Source: a bacterium ADurb.Bin374 (GTDB taxonomy: Bacteria; Riflebacteria; Ozemobacteria; Ozemobacterales; Ozemobacteraceae). From it: DNA of 7,910 nucleotides. The notes beneath the pieces are model-generated. The model searched no databases and was not told the origin of the DNA. It saw only the letters and a program-made list of their open reading frames with translations. The translations under genes and the position numbers were made by a program. Shown piece after piece: positions 1 to 5,043 of this stretch. The DNA lies in NCBI GenBank assembly GCA_002068715.1, contig MWAR01000103.1, positions 1 to 7,910 of the forward strand, read 5' to 3'. Each line of letters starts with the position of its first letter. Positions within the stretch are counted from its first letter, which is position 1.

Positions 1-696
1 TTTCACCCGTTCGGGAGGCCATTCGAGATCGGCGGCGGACAGTGCCGGCAGGCCCTTCACGTCTCCAGGCTTGCGCGTCATCCGGGCATGCGGGGTGATA
101 TACCATTCGCGATATAATTCCGCATGACACGGCATGCACGACATCGAGCCGGCGTAGCCGCGGCTCTCGAAACTCCGCGGGCGATGTATGGCACCCTCGC
201 GCATCACCGAGACGGGGTCCGCATGGCAGCGTCTGCACAGTTCACCCGACGCATTCCGGAACGGAAGCAGATACGTGAGATAGAGGCCGCTCCGTTGCCG
301 CTGCCGTTCCCCGACCGTCCAGGGCTCGGATGCAAGAGGCACCTGGTGGGGCGAGTGACAGGTCAGGCAGCCGATGCGGTCGCCCGGCTCGAGCGGCAGA
401 CCGCATGCCGCCGACGCCGGAACTCCCATGGGGTGGACGTTCGCGGCCTGATCGCCGTGGCAGGAAGCGCACCAGTTCCCGGCCTTTGGGGCAAGAAGCG
501 CAGGTGCGGTGGCCGCGGCGACATGGCAGACGGTGCAGTTGGCGCGAGAAGCAGCCAGCTGGTGATCGAAGCCCGGCTCGGCAGTCGCAGGGCAGACACA
601 AGATATAGTCATCAATACAATAGCAATCAATCTACACAATCCGATGACAAATTCGTCGTGGCGAGCCCCCATGGGGATACGGGAAATGACGCTCAT
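1..696 (-). CDS. Multiheme c-type cytochrome, N-terminal part (C-terminus beyond window)
   Basis: This is a partial gene: 232 codons are visible and the frame is open to the left edge. Five CXXCH heme c attachment motifs can be read: CTVCH at residue 54 (523-537), CASCH at 76 (457-471), CLTCH at 110 (355-369), CRRCH at 154 (223-237) and CMPCH at 187 (124-138). Residues 17-38 form a hydrophobic signal peptide ending near PATA, so the protein should be exported and loaded with heme in the periplasm. The CLTCHSPH...ELCRRCH arrangement resembles the doubled-CXXCH domain. CMPCH followed by Y, W and a PHA motif resembles the cytochrome c554-type domain. Extra histidines (residues 45, 85, 168 and in PHARM) could be distal heme ligands. 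It is the last visible gene of the minus-strand block, 8 bp after the HAMP gene. The likely role is electron transfer; partner and substrate are unknown. No clear ribosome binding site is seen, and an in-frame ATG at 672 is an alternative start. Confidence 0.9.
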   Translation of the reverse strand, partial: MSVISRIPMGARHDEFVIGLCRLIAIVLMTISCVCPATAEPGFDHQLAASRANCTVCHVAAATAPALLAPKAGNWCASCHGDQAANVHPMGVPASAACGLPLEPGDRIGCLTCHSPHQVPLASEPWTVGERQRQRSGLYLTYLLPFRNASGELCRRCHADPVSVMREGAIHRPRSFESRGYAGSMSCMPCHAELYREWYITPHARMTRKPGDVKGLPALSAADLEWPPERVK

Positions 697-704
697 ACGG
701 GCGG

Positions 705-1280
705 TCAGGCGACGCGGGTGTCGTCGCCGTTTTTTGAGGCTTCGGCGAGTCGGATATCCCGCAATGCGTCGTTCAGGGCCTGGGAAACCTGCTCGTCGGG
801 CACCTTGATACCCATCGCCATCTTTTCCCGGAGCACGGCCAGGGTCGTGAACCGTTTCTTCAGGTCGTCCTGGAGTTCGTTCACGGCGTCGCTCAGCAGG
901 GTGCCCTCGTCGCCGCGGCGCAGTTTCACGGGAGCGAGGTCGAAGCGGCCCTTCGCGAGTTCTTTCAGGCGGCCGGCGATCTTGAACATGGGGCCGACAA
1001 GCCTGTGCGTGAGAAGAATCGTGACGAGAAGAAACGTCAGCGACACGAGCAGGAACGACAGGCCGTTGGTGACGACGACCGCCGGCTTGAGGATCTCCCA
1101 CGTCGAGCGGAGCCGATTGTGGGCGGAGAAGAAGCCCTCCTCGATATTGCGCGCCGTGATCCGATACAGGAACAGGCCGTGGAGGAGAGAGCCTATAAGC
1201 ATGATCAAAACCAGAAACGCGACCAGGCGGATCTGATACGAGGGAAGCACGAGATAATGCGTCCTGGAGACATTCCTCAT
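705..1280 (-). CDS. Two-helix HAMP-domain membrane protein without output domain
   Basis: The protein has 191 residues. A first membrane helix lies at about 18-39, then a short extracytoplasmic loop of about 28 residues containing H54, then a second helix at about 68-90. A HAMP-like linker follows directly (about 91-143), with the conserved proline in RLVGP (P97) and the D124-E125-G126 hinge before the second amphipathic helix. The remaining roughly 48 residues are polar and helical. No histidine kinase, methyl-accepting, GGDEF or phosphatase domain follows, so the usual output is missing. The start is well supported: AGGAG at 1287-1291 sits 6 bases before ATG. The gene lies 26 bp after the isomerase gene and 8 bp before the cytochrome, so it is probably co-transcribed with both. 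It could pass a membrane or redox signal to a separate partner, or act structurally with the cytochrome. The HAMP call rests on pattern only. Confidence 0.8.
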   Translation of the reverse strand: MRNVSRTHYLVLPSYQIRLVAFLVLIMLIGSLLHGLFLYRITARNIEEGFFSAHNRLRSTWEILKPAVVVTNGLSFLLVSLTFLLVTILLTHRLVGPMFKIAGRLKELAKGRFDLAPVKLRRGDEGTLLSDAVNELQDDLKKRFTTLAVLREKMAMGIKVPDEQVSQALNDALRDIRLAEASKNGDDTRVA

Positions 1281-1286
1281 ACAATA

Positions 1287-1291
1287 CTCCT
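1287..1291 (-). promoter_or_regulatory. Ribosome binding site of the HAMP protein gene
   Basis: AGGAG on the minus strand lies 6 bases before the ATG at 1280. It is one of the two clear Shine-Dalgarno sequences in the minus-strand block and fixes this start. Confidence 0.75.
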
Positions 1292-1306
1292 AGATATAAT
1301 CATTCT

Positions 1307-2224
1307 TCACGGTCGTCGCAGAGAGGGATGGACGAACCAGGGGATATTCGCCTTCGCGTTTTCCATGAACCGGTCGAGTGCACGCTGACGGCGCTCGGCA
1401 CGGATTCTGCCGAGACGGCGGCGGTCTTCCTGTCCCGGGGAGGCAACCGGCTTCGCCTCGACGAGGAAGAGATGAACGCCGTTCCCGTCGGAAAACGCAC
1501 GAGTGAGCGAGCCGACCGGCGTGCTCTCGCACCGTTCGTAGATTCCCGGCGGGAGGTCTTCCGGTCCGACCCAGCCCAGGTCGCCGCCGGTCGCGGCATA
1601 GGGAGAGCGAGACCAGCTCGCGTTCAGCACGGCGAACGGGACGCCGTCGGCCGCGTCCGTCAGCACGGATTCAGCCGACGTTTCATTCGCGGCCAGGATG
1701 GTTTTAAGGTGCAGTCTCGCAGGCCCCGCTTCTTCCGGGGTTCCGGAGGCAGGCTGCCCGATATCGTCGGGATCCGCAAGAAGCTCGGCATCGGCGGCCT
1801 CGAGAACTCCCGCCCGAGTTCTGCGGGCCAATTCATCGAGGAGGAAGAGCGACCTCGAGAGGTCGATCGGCCCCGATGCCGCGGCGATCGCGCGGTCGAA
1901 CGCCTGAACGCGGCTGACGAAATCGGTCTGCCTGTCGAGGCGAAGCCGTCGTCCGGCCTCGGCGAGAAGAAGGGTTTCAAGCAGTTCCTCGGCGAACGCC
2001 GCGTCGCCGATCTTTTCGGTTTTCGGCCCGGAAAGGTGCTTGAGTTCGGCAAAGTCGGCGCGCGAGACGGCCGTTCCACCGACCTTCATCACGAGGTTGC
2101 CGGCGCCAAGCAGCTCGTCGAGATCAAGATTCAGCATAACGAGCATCAGAACGCCGGTCACGAGAGCAAAAAGAACGGCCGTCGCCCAGACGGCTGTTCT
2201 GGATACCTGAACGAATCCTTCCAT
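1307..2224 (-). CDS. Membrane-anchored parvulin-type peptidyl-prolyl cis-trans isomerase (SurA/PrsA-like)
   Basis: The protein has 305 residues. An N-terminal hydrophobic anchor (about 9-32) has no obvious cleavage site, so it is probably tethered to the inner membrane with the rest in the periplasm. A segment starting VMKVGG (45-50) resembles the chaperone-like N-domain of SurA/PrsA proteins (a V-x-V-G/N-G strand, then a helical region). The C-terminal half carries a parvulin (rotamase) domain: LHLKTIL (171-177), GGDLGWVG (213-220) and HLFLVEAKP (251-259) are its usual landmarks. The family catalyses cis-trans isomerisation of prolyl bonds in exported proteins. An acidic, Pro/Gly-rich linker near 150-168 separates the halves. 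The ATG at 2224 was chosen because GGAG at 2231-2234 precedes it by 6 bases; an ATG at 2236 would add four residues. The stop is 26 bp before the HAMP gene. It probably helps fold the products of this operon; that is inference. Confidence 0.85.
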   Translation of the reverse strand: MEGFVQVSRTAVWATAVLFALVTGVLMLVMLNLDLDELLGAGNLVMKVGGTAVSRADFAELKHLSGPKTEKIGDAAFAEELLETLLLAEAGRRLRLDRQTDFVSRVQAFDRAIAAASGPIDLSRSLFLLDELARRTRAGVLEAADAELLADPDDIGQPASGTPEEAGPARLHLKTILAANETSAESVLTDAADGVPFAVLNASWSRSPYAATGGDLGWVGPEDLPPGIYERCESTPVGSLTRAFSDGNGVHLFLVEAKPVASPGQEDRRRLGRIRAERRQRALDRFMENAKANIPWFVHPSLRRP

Positions 2225-2230
2225 GCGCTG

Positions 2231-2234
2231 CTCC
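2231..2234 (-). promoter_or_regulatory. Ribosome binding site deciding the isomerase start
   Basis: GGAG on the minus strand is 6 bases before the ATG at 2224. The upstream ATG at 2236 has no comparable element, only CGGA directly against it. This favours the shorter, 305-residue form. Confidence 0.6.
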
Positions 2235-2243
2235 ATTCCGGAC

Positions 2244-2924
2244 TCAGGGCTGAACGACGGAAGACGCCGCCCCGGCCGCCGGAACGGGTGCGGAAGCTGT
2301 CAGGGACACCGTTTCCACAACGACTGTCTCGTCCGACGCCACCGAACAGGAGGACGACGCTTTCAGGGCGGTCCGAAGAGGTCCGAAGAGTTTTTCCGGG
2401 TCGAAGGGGCCTTCGCACGAGTAGGTCACGACCCCCTCACGGTTCACGAGAAAGACGGCCGGCGTCGGTTTCACGCCCCAGGCATCGGCGGCTTCGTAAC
2501 TGGCCGAGGCGACGATCCGGTCGAGAGCGACGCAGATGTCGAGGTTCCGTTTCTTCAGAAAGTTCCCGAGGCCCTTTTTCATTCGCGCCGTATCGATCGA
2601 GACGAACACGGCCTGCACGGCATCCCGCGGCAACGCCGCCACCTCCTCGGCGAGCATCGGCAGCTCCTCGATGCAGACGTGGCAGAAGAGCGACCAGAAG
2701 AAAACGATGGTCCAGCGACCACGCTCGGGAAACGTCATATCGCCGCCGTCCAGTCGTTCGAGGGTCAGAACGGGGGCCTTCCGGCCGGCAACCACGAACG
2801 TTCCGGTCGCGGACTGGTCTGCCCGGGAAACGGGCGCGCCGAGAAGCAGGAATGAGAGAATGAGAACCGCACGGGCACAGGTTCGCGCCGTGGCGTTCCG
2901 CTCAGAGTTTCGAAGTGACGGCAT
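2244..2924 (-). CDS. TlpA-like periplasmic thioredoxin-fold protein (CHVC) with extra C-terminal tail
   Basis: The protein has 226 residues. A signal peptide spans 1 to about 35: a basic N-terminus, the hydrophobic run LILSFLLLGA, and a likely cleavage after VSRA. A thioredoxin-fold domain follows, with the active site FFWSLFCHVC (C81, C84) and the cis-proline loop KPTPAVFLV (P155). This is the pattern of TlpA/ResA/CcmG-type thiol-disulfide oxidoreductases, which reduce disulfides outside the cytoplasm, including those of apocytochrome c heme sites. Three more cysteines occur (C131, C170, C193). After the expected last helix (about 176-190) there is a Ser/Val/Ala-rich tail of about 36 residues that thioredoxins normally lack. 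The start overlaps the end of the upstream thioredoxin gene by 23 bp, suggesting translational coupling; the frame stays open further upstream, but there it would overlap that gene more. A 10-bp tandem repeat lies in the last helix region (2371-2390). The redox partner is unknown; maturation of the cytochrome in the same block is a plausible task. Confidence 0.87.
   Translation of the reverse strand: MPSLRNSERNATARTCARAVLILSFLLLGAPVSRADQSATGTFVVAGRKAPVLTLERLDGGDMTFPERGRWTIVFFWSLFCHVCIEELPMLAEEVAALPRDAVQAVFVSIDTARMKKGLGNFLKKRNLDICVALDRIVASASYEAADAWGVKPTPAVFLVNREGVVTYSCEGPFDPEKLFGPLRTALKASSSCSVASDETVVVETVSLTASAPVPAAGAASSVVQP
2371..2390. repeat. Perfect 10-bp tandem duplication inside the second thioredoxin gene
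   Basis: GTCCGAAGAG occurs twice in a row. In the minus-strand reading frame the two copies encode LFG-PLR in different phases, because 10 is not a multiple of three. Reading the sequence with one copy removed gives a stop codon (TGA) three codons after the unit (GGA CCG CCC TGA), ending the protein near residue 182. Confidence 0.9.
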
Positions 2925-3414
2925 GTTCGATCTCGGCCTCCATGGATGTATCGTAGCCGATATGGCTGTAGAGGACGTTGCCGCGCATGTCGAGCAGCAC
3001 CATCTTCGGCAGGACGGTGACTTCATACGCGCGGCTGAGCTGCATCGAATCGTCGATCGCGAGCATGTAGGGAATCGGCTGCGGGAATTTCCTGACGAAC
3101 TTCTGTATTTTCGAGAGCGGGTAGCCGGGCGGATGGACGCCTATGACCGAGAGCCTGCCGCCGAGCTTCTCGTGCAGTCTGATGACGAAAGGAATCTCTT
3201 CGATGCAGGTCCCGCAGGTGATCGACCAGAAGACGAGCAGGAGCTTCTTGCCGGACATCATTCCCGAGAGCTTGAATTTCTGGCCGTTGATATTGGAAAG
3301 CGTGACGCCGTCGAGCGAACTGATCGTGCCGGGCTTCTGCTCGGGCACGAAAAGCCAGAGCAGCGGCAGGGTGAGCAGCACCATGCCGATCAGGAGCAGG
3401 TGGTTTCTGTTCAT
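2902..3414 (-). CDS. TlpA-like membrane-anchored thioredoxin-fold protein (CGTC)
   Basis: The protein has 170 residues. An N-terminal hydrophobic segment (about 5-23) ends in LFVPEQKP without a clear signal peptidase site, so a membrane anchor facing the periplasm is likely. The thioredoxin/redoxin domain carries the active site FWSITCGTC (C67, C70) followed by IEEIP, and the cis-proline loop VTVLPKMVLLD (P136). The length and the W-x-x-x-C-x-x-C plus E-E-x-P pattern fit the TlpA/ResA/CcmG group of extracytoplasmic thiol-disulfide reductases. It is the first gene of the five-gene minus-strand block and overlaps the next thioredoxin by 23 bp. No Shine-Dalgarno sequence precedes the ATG, and a -10-like element lies only about 13 bases upstream, so the message may have a very short leader. 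A role in keeping heme-binding or other periplasmic cysteines reduced is inferred from the cytochrome downstream. Confidence 0.87.
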   Translation of the reverse strand: MNRNHLLLIGMVLLTLPLLWLFVPEQKPGTISSLDGVTLSNINGQKFKLSGMMSGKKLLLVFWSITCGTCIEEIPFVIRLHEKLGGRLSVIGVHPPGYPLSKIQKFVRKFPQPIPYMLAIDDSMQLSRAYEVTVLPKMVLLDMRGNVLYSHIGYDTSMEAEIEHAVTSKL

Positions 3415-3423
3415 GTCGGTTTT

Positions 3424-3434
3424 GGTATGATACC
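3424..3434. promoter_or_regulatory. Symmetrical -10-like element in the divergent spacer
   Basis: The 54-bp spacer between the first thioredoxin gene and the VanZ-like gene contains GGTATGATACC, a perfect inverted repeat around one central base. On the plus strand it offers TATGAT (3426-3431) preceded by TGG, an extended -10 form, which would start transcription near 3438. On the minus strand it offers TATCAT (3432-3427), placing a start near 3420, a few bases before the ATG at 3414. No convincing -35 box is seen for either direction. It could serve as a shared promoter core or as a small operator; this is inference. Confidence 0.45.
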
Positions 3435-3468
3435 CTCTCCGGCATCGTTGGAAAAGAGCGTAGTCGTA

Positions 3469-3873
3469 ATGAAGCGGGGAATGAAGTTCAGGCTTTCACG
3501 GGGGCAGGCTGTTTTGATGACGGTCTGCTACTGCGCCGTCATTTTTTTCATTTCATCGCGGTCAAGGCCAACGGAGGAGTTGCTGCTGCCGACGGGCGGG
3601 ATTCCGCATTTCATCGAGTATGCCGGCCTCGGCACGCTGGCATGGGCGGTCGTCTGGCTCGGCAGGCCCCTTCCCGACCGGTTCAGGCGGTTTCACGCAA
3701 GCCTGGCGTTCTGTGCGCTGTATGCGATCAGTGATGAGATTCACCAATCGTTCGTTCCACTCCGCAGTTGTGAAGCGATCGACTGGATGATCGATGTCGT
3801 CGGATCGATGACGGGAATTCTTTTTATGGAATGGCTGACCGCCCGGCGAATCGTCACGCTGAAGCGGGCCTGA
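3469..3873 (+). CDS. VanZ-like family membrane protein
   Basis: The protein has 134 residues and about four hydrophobic segments (near 12-29, 46-65, 75-88 and 105-123). VanZ-family landmarks are present: HFIEYAGLG (47-55), SDEIHQSFVP (88-97), and D105/D109 in IDWMIDVVGSMTG leading into the last helix. The family is named after the teicoplanin-resistance protein VanZ, but most chromosomal single-domain members are uncharacterised, so no resistance phenotype should be assumed. The ATG at 3469 is preceded by a weak purine-rich GGAAAAGAG at 3450-3458. A second ATG at 3481 has GGGGA directly against it, too close to serve as a ribosome binding site. The gene is divergent from the thioredoxin block and ends 9 bp from the end of the convergent RDD gene. 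It looks like a single-gene transcription unit. Confidence 0.87.
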   Translation: MKRGMKFRLSRGQAVLMTVCYCAVIFFISSRSRPTEELLLPTGGIPHFIEYAGLGTLAWAVVWLGRPLPDRFRRFHASLAFCALYAISDEIHQSFVPLRSCEAIDWMIDVVGSMTGILFMEWLTARRIVTLKRA

Positions 3874-3882
3874 CCGGAAACC

Positions 3883-4398
3883 TCAATCCATCAGGACGAT
3901 CGTATCGGCTTTTTTGTCTCCCCAGCGCCGGCCTTCGGGGTCTTTCGACATCATGAAAATCTCGAAGCCGAACGCCGCGAGAACGCCCAGGAAGCCGAGC
4001 CCGGAACAAGTATAGATGAGAATGTTCCGGATGAATTCGATCGGAATGAGCCGCATGGCCATGACGATAACCAGCCAGAGGTAGGGAACCGCGAACACGA
4101 GGTTTCGTTTGATAGACTGTTCGCCGGAGATGGGGTCGGACTTGTTTGCCGCCCAGACACGGATCCCCATGACTTTTTTCCCCGGAGACTGCCTGTCGAG
4201 CAGGTCCGCGATGCGGTACGGCGAGTCTTTCATCAGCATGACGAAGCCGAAAAACGCCATGACGAGGATGACCAGCAGGTTGATGACGATTCCGGGAAGC
4301 GGGAGGAAGGCCAGGGGAAGCATCACGAACATACTAGCGGCGCCCACACAGACGCAATCGACGAACGCGGCCATCAGGCGCCTTTTGAAGGTCTCCAT
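3883..4398 (-). CDS. RDD-family integral membrane protein
   Basis: The protein has 171 residues. Its N-terminus has the family's basic-then-acid pattern (RRLMAAFVD, R7 and D14 in the first helix). Hydrophobic segments lie near 16-34, 36-55, 101-118 and 125-149. The loop SPGKKVMGIRV (71-81), IKRNL (96-100) and the closing RRWGDKKADTIVL (157-169) are characteristic RDD features. Members are small membrane proteins of mostly unknown function; some are proposed to act in transport or osmotic or stress responses, which cannot be judged here. The start is supported by AGGAG at 4406-4410, 7 bases before ATG, and by a promoter at 4462-4490. It is monocistronic by context: it converges with the VanZ-like gene and is divergent from the phosphoesterase gene. 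Confidence 0.87.
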   Translation of the reverse strand: METFKRRLMAAFVDCVCVGAASMFVMLPLAFLPLPGIVINLLVILVMAFFGFVMLMKDSPYRIADLLDRQSPGKKVMGIRVWAANKSDPISGEQSIKRNLVFAVPYLWLVIVMAMRLIPIEFIRNILIYTCSGLGFLGVLAAFGFEIFMMSKDPEGRRWGDKKADTIVLMD

Positions 4399-4405
4399 GG
4401 GGTTG

Positions 4406-4410
4406 CTCCT
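4406..4410 (-). promoter_or_regulatory. Ribosome binding site of the RDD gene
   Basis: AGGAG on the minus strand is followed by a 7-base spacer and the ATG at 4398. Confidence 0.75.
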
Positions 4411-4461
4411 CTGCGACGGGCGGTGTATGCTGGCGACCCTCGAATCCGGTCGTCATCGTCG

Positions 4462-4490
4462 AATGTATGCATCGAACGGGGCGATGTCAA
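4462..4490 (-). promoter_or_regulatory. Sigma-70-type promoter for the RDD gene
   Basis: On the minus strand a perfect TTGACA (4490-4485) is followed by exactly 17 bases and then TACATT (4467-4462), which matches TATAAT at four of six positions. Transcription would start near 4455 and leave a leader of about 57 bases before the RDD start codon. The rest of the 129-bp divergent spacer (4399-4527) shows no clear plus-strand promoter and no hairpin. Confidence 0.65.
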
Positions 4491-4514
4491 GTTTCTCTCT
4501 CGACACTTCGTTTC

Positions 4515-4519
4515 AGGAG
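4515..4519 (+). promoter_or_regulatory. Ribosome binding site selecting the GTG start of the phosphoesterase
   Basis: AGGAG is followed by 8 bases and GTG at 4528. The same frame is open back to an ATG at 4423, but the residues encoded before 4528 do not fit the family and that ATG lies in the promoter region of the divergent gene. Confidence 0.7.
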
Positions 4520-4527
4520 CGGGAATC

Positions 4528-5010
4528 GTGTTGCTGGGAATCATCTCCGACACCCATCTCGGGCCTCCGATCGGGGCCGGCCTGCCGGACTGGATCGGCG
4601 AGGCGTTCGCCGGAGTCGACCTGATTCTGCATGCCGGCGACATCGAGTCGGACGGGCTTCTGCTGGAACTCGAGGCGATCGCGCCTGTTCAGGCCGTCAG
4701 GGGAAACTGCGACGTCGATCTGCCCGCCCTGCCGATCACGCGCGCGATCCCCGTTCCCGGTTACGGCCTCATTCTGATGGCGCACCGACCGGACGACGCC
4801 CTTCGCAGCCTGATGACGGGCGTTCGCGGCATCATTCACGGCCATACGCACAGGGCCGAGTTCAGAACCCACACGACCCCCTGGGTGCTGAACCCGGGAA
4901 GCCCGACGAAACCGCGCGGCGGCGGTAAACCCAGCGTCGCCCTCCTGACGGTCATCGGAGAAGAAGTTCAGGCAGCATTCAGGTTTCGGCCAGGATCGGC
5001 CGATGAGTAG
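4528..5010 (+). CDS. YfcE/MJ0936-type metallophosphoesterase
   Basis: The protein has 160 residues and is cytoplasmic (no signal or membrane segment). All expected metal-site motifs occur in order: GIISDTH (D8, H10), LILHAGDIES (D38), VRGNCDVD (N60, D62), LMAHRPDD (H86) and GIIHGHTH (H106, H108), then NPGSPTKPRG near the C-terminus. This is the compact metal-dependent phosphodiesterase family of YfcE and MJ0936, which use two metal ions such as Mn or Ni and hydrolyse phosphodiester bonds; natural substrates are mostly unknown. The length is typical for the family. The segment usually written THG around the fourth ligand reads AHR here, so the glycine is absent while the histidine is kept. The GTG start follows from AGGAG at 4515-4519. 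The stop lies 33 bp before the binding-protein gene on the same strand, so co-transcription is possible; a functional link is not evident. Confidence 0.9.
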   Translation: MLLGIISDTHLGPPIGAGLPDWIGEAFAGVDLILHAGDIESDGLLLELEAIAPVQAVRGNCDVDLPALPITRAIPVPGYGLILMAHRPDDALRSLMTGVRGIIHGHTHRAEFRTHTTPWVLNPGSPTKPRGGGKPSVALLTVIGEEVQAAFRFRPGSADE

Positions 5011-5030
5011 GTGAGAACTCCACCGAACAT

Positions 5031-5036
5031 AAGGGG
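5031..5036 (+). promoter_or_regulatory. Ribosome binding site of the substrate-binding protein gene
   Basis: AAGGGG is followed by 7 bases and the ATG at 5044. The frame is open upstream to 5011, immediately after the phosphoesterase stop, but this site and the signal peptide beginning at 5044 decide the start. Confidence 0.7.
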
Positions 5037-5043
5037 CATTGTC

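Noticed and set aside
124..1236. A 370-codon plus-strand open frame opposite the cytochrome and HAMP genes
   Set aside because: Its composition is typical of an antisense shadow, and the minus strand shows five heme motifs and a membrane/HAMP pattern.
1295..1300. TATAAT on the plus strand
   Set aside because: It has no -35 box at a suitable distance and no plus-strand gene follows. It lies in the short gap between two minus-strand genes and is probably chance. A similar TATAAT at 113-118 inside the cytochrome gene was dismissed for the same reason.
1328..2863. A 511-codon plus-strand open frame opposite the isomerase and second thioredoxin genes
   Set aside because: It is rich in Arg, Gly, Pro and Ser with no recognisable motif or ribosome binding site. 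The opposite strand carries two well-supported genes with clear domains, so this is a GC-driven shadow.
2925..3026. N-terminal extension of the second thioredoxin to an ATG at 3026
   Set aside because: It would overlap the first thioredoxin gene by over 120 bp and place 34 polar, cysteine-rich residues before a good signal peptide. The ATG at 2924 is more likely.
3469..3873. VanZ-like gene as a glycopeptide-resistance determinant
   Set aside because: No vanA-type cluster genes are present, and most single-domain VanZ-like proteins have no shown resistance role.
3869..3895. Possible terminator hairpin between the convergent VanZ-like and RDD genes (CCTGA ... TCAGG)
   Set aside because: The stem is only 5 bp with a 17-base loop and no run of T follows on either strand, too weak to call.
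4423..4527. Upstream ATG extension of the phosphoesterase
   Set aside because: The extra 35 residues do not fit the family and run through the divergent promoter; GTG at 4528 has a well-placed AGGAG.
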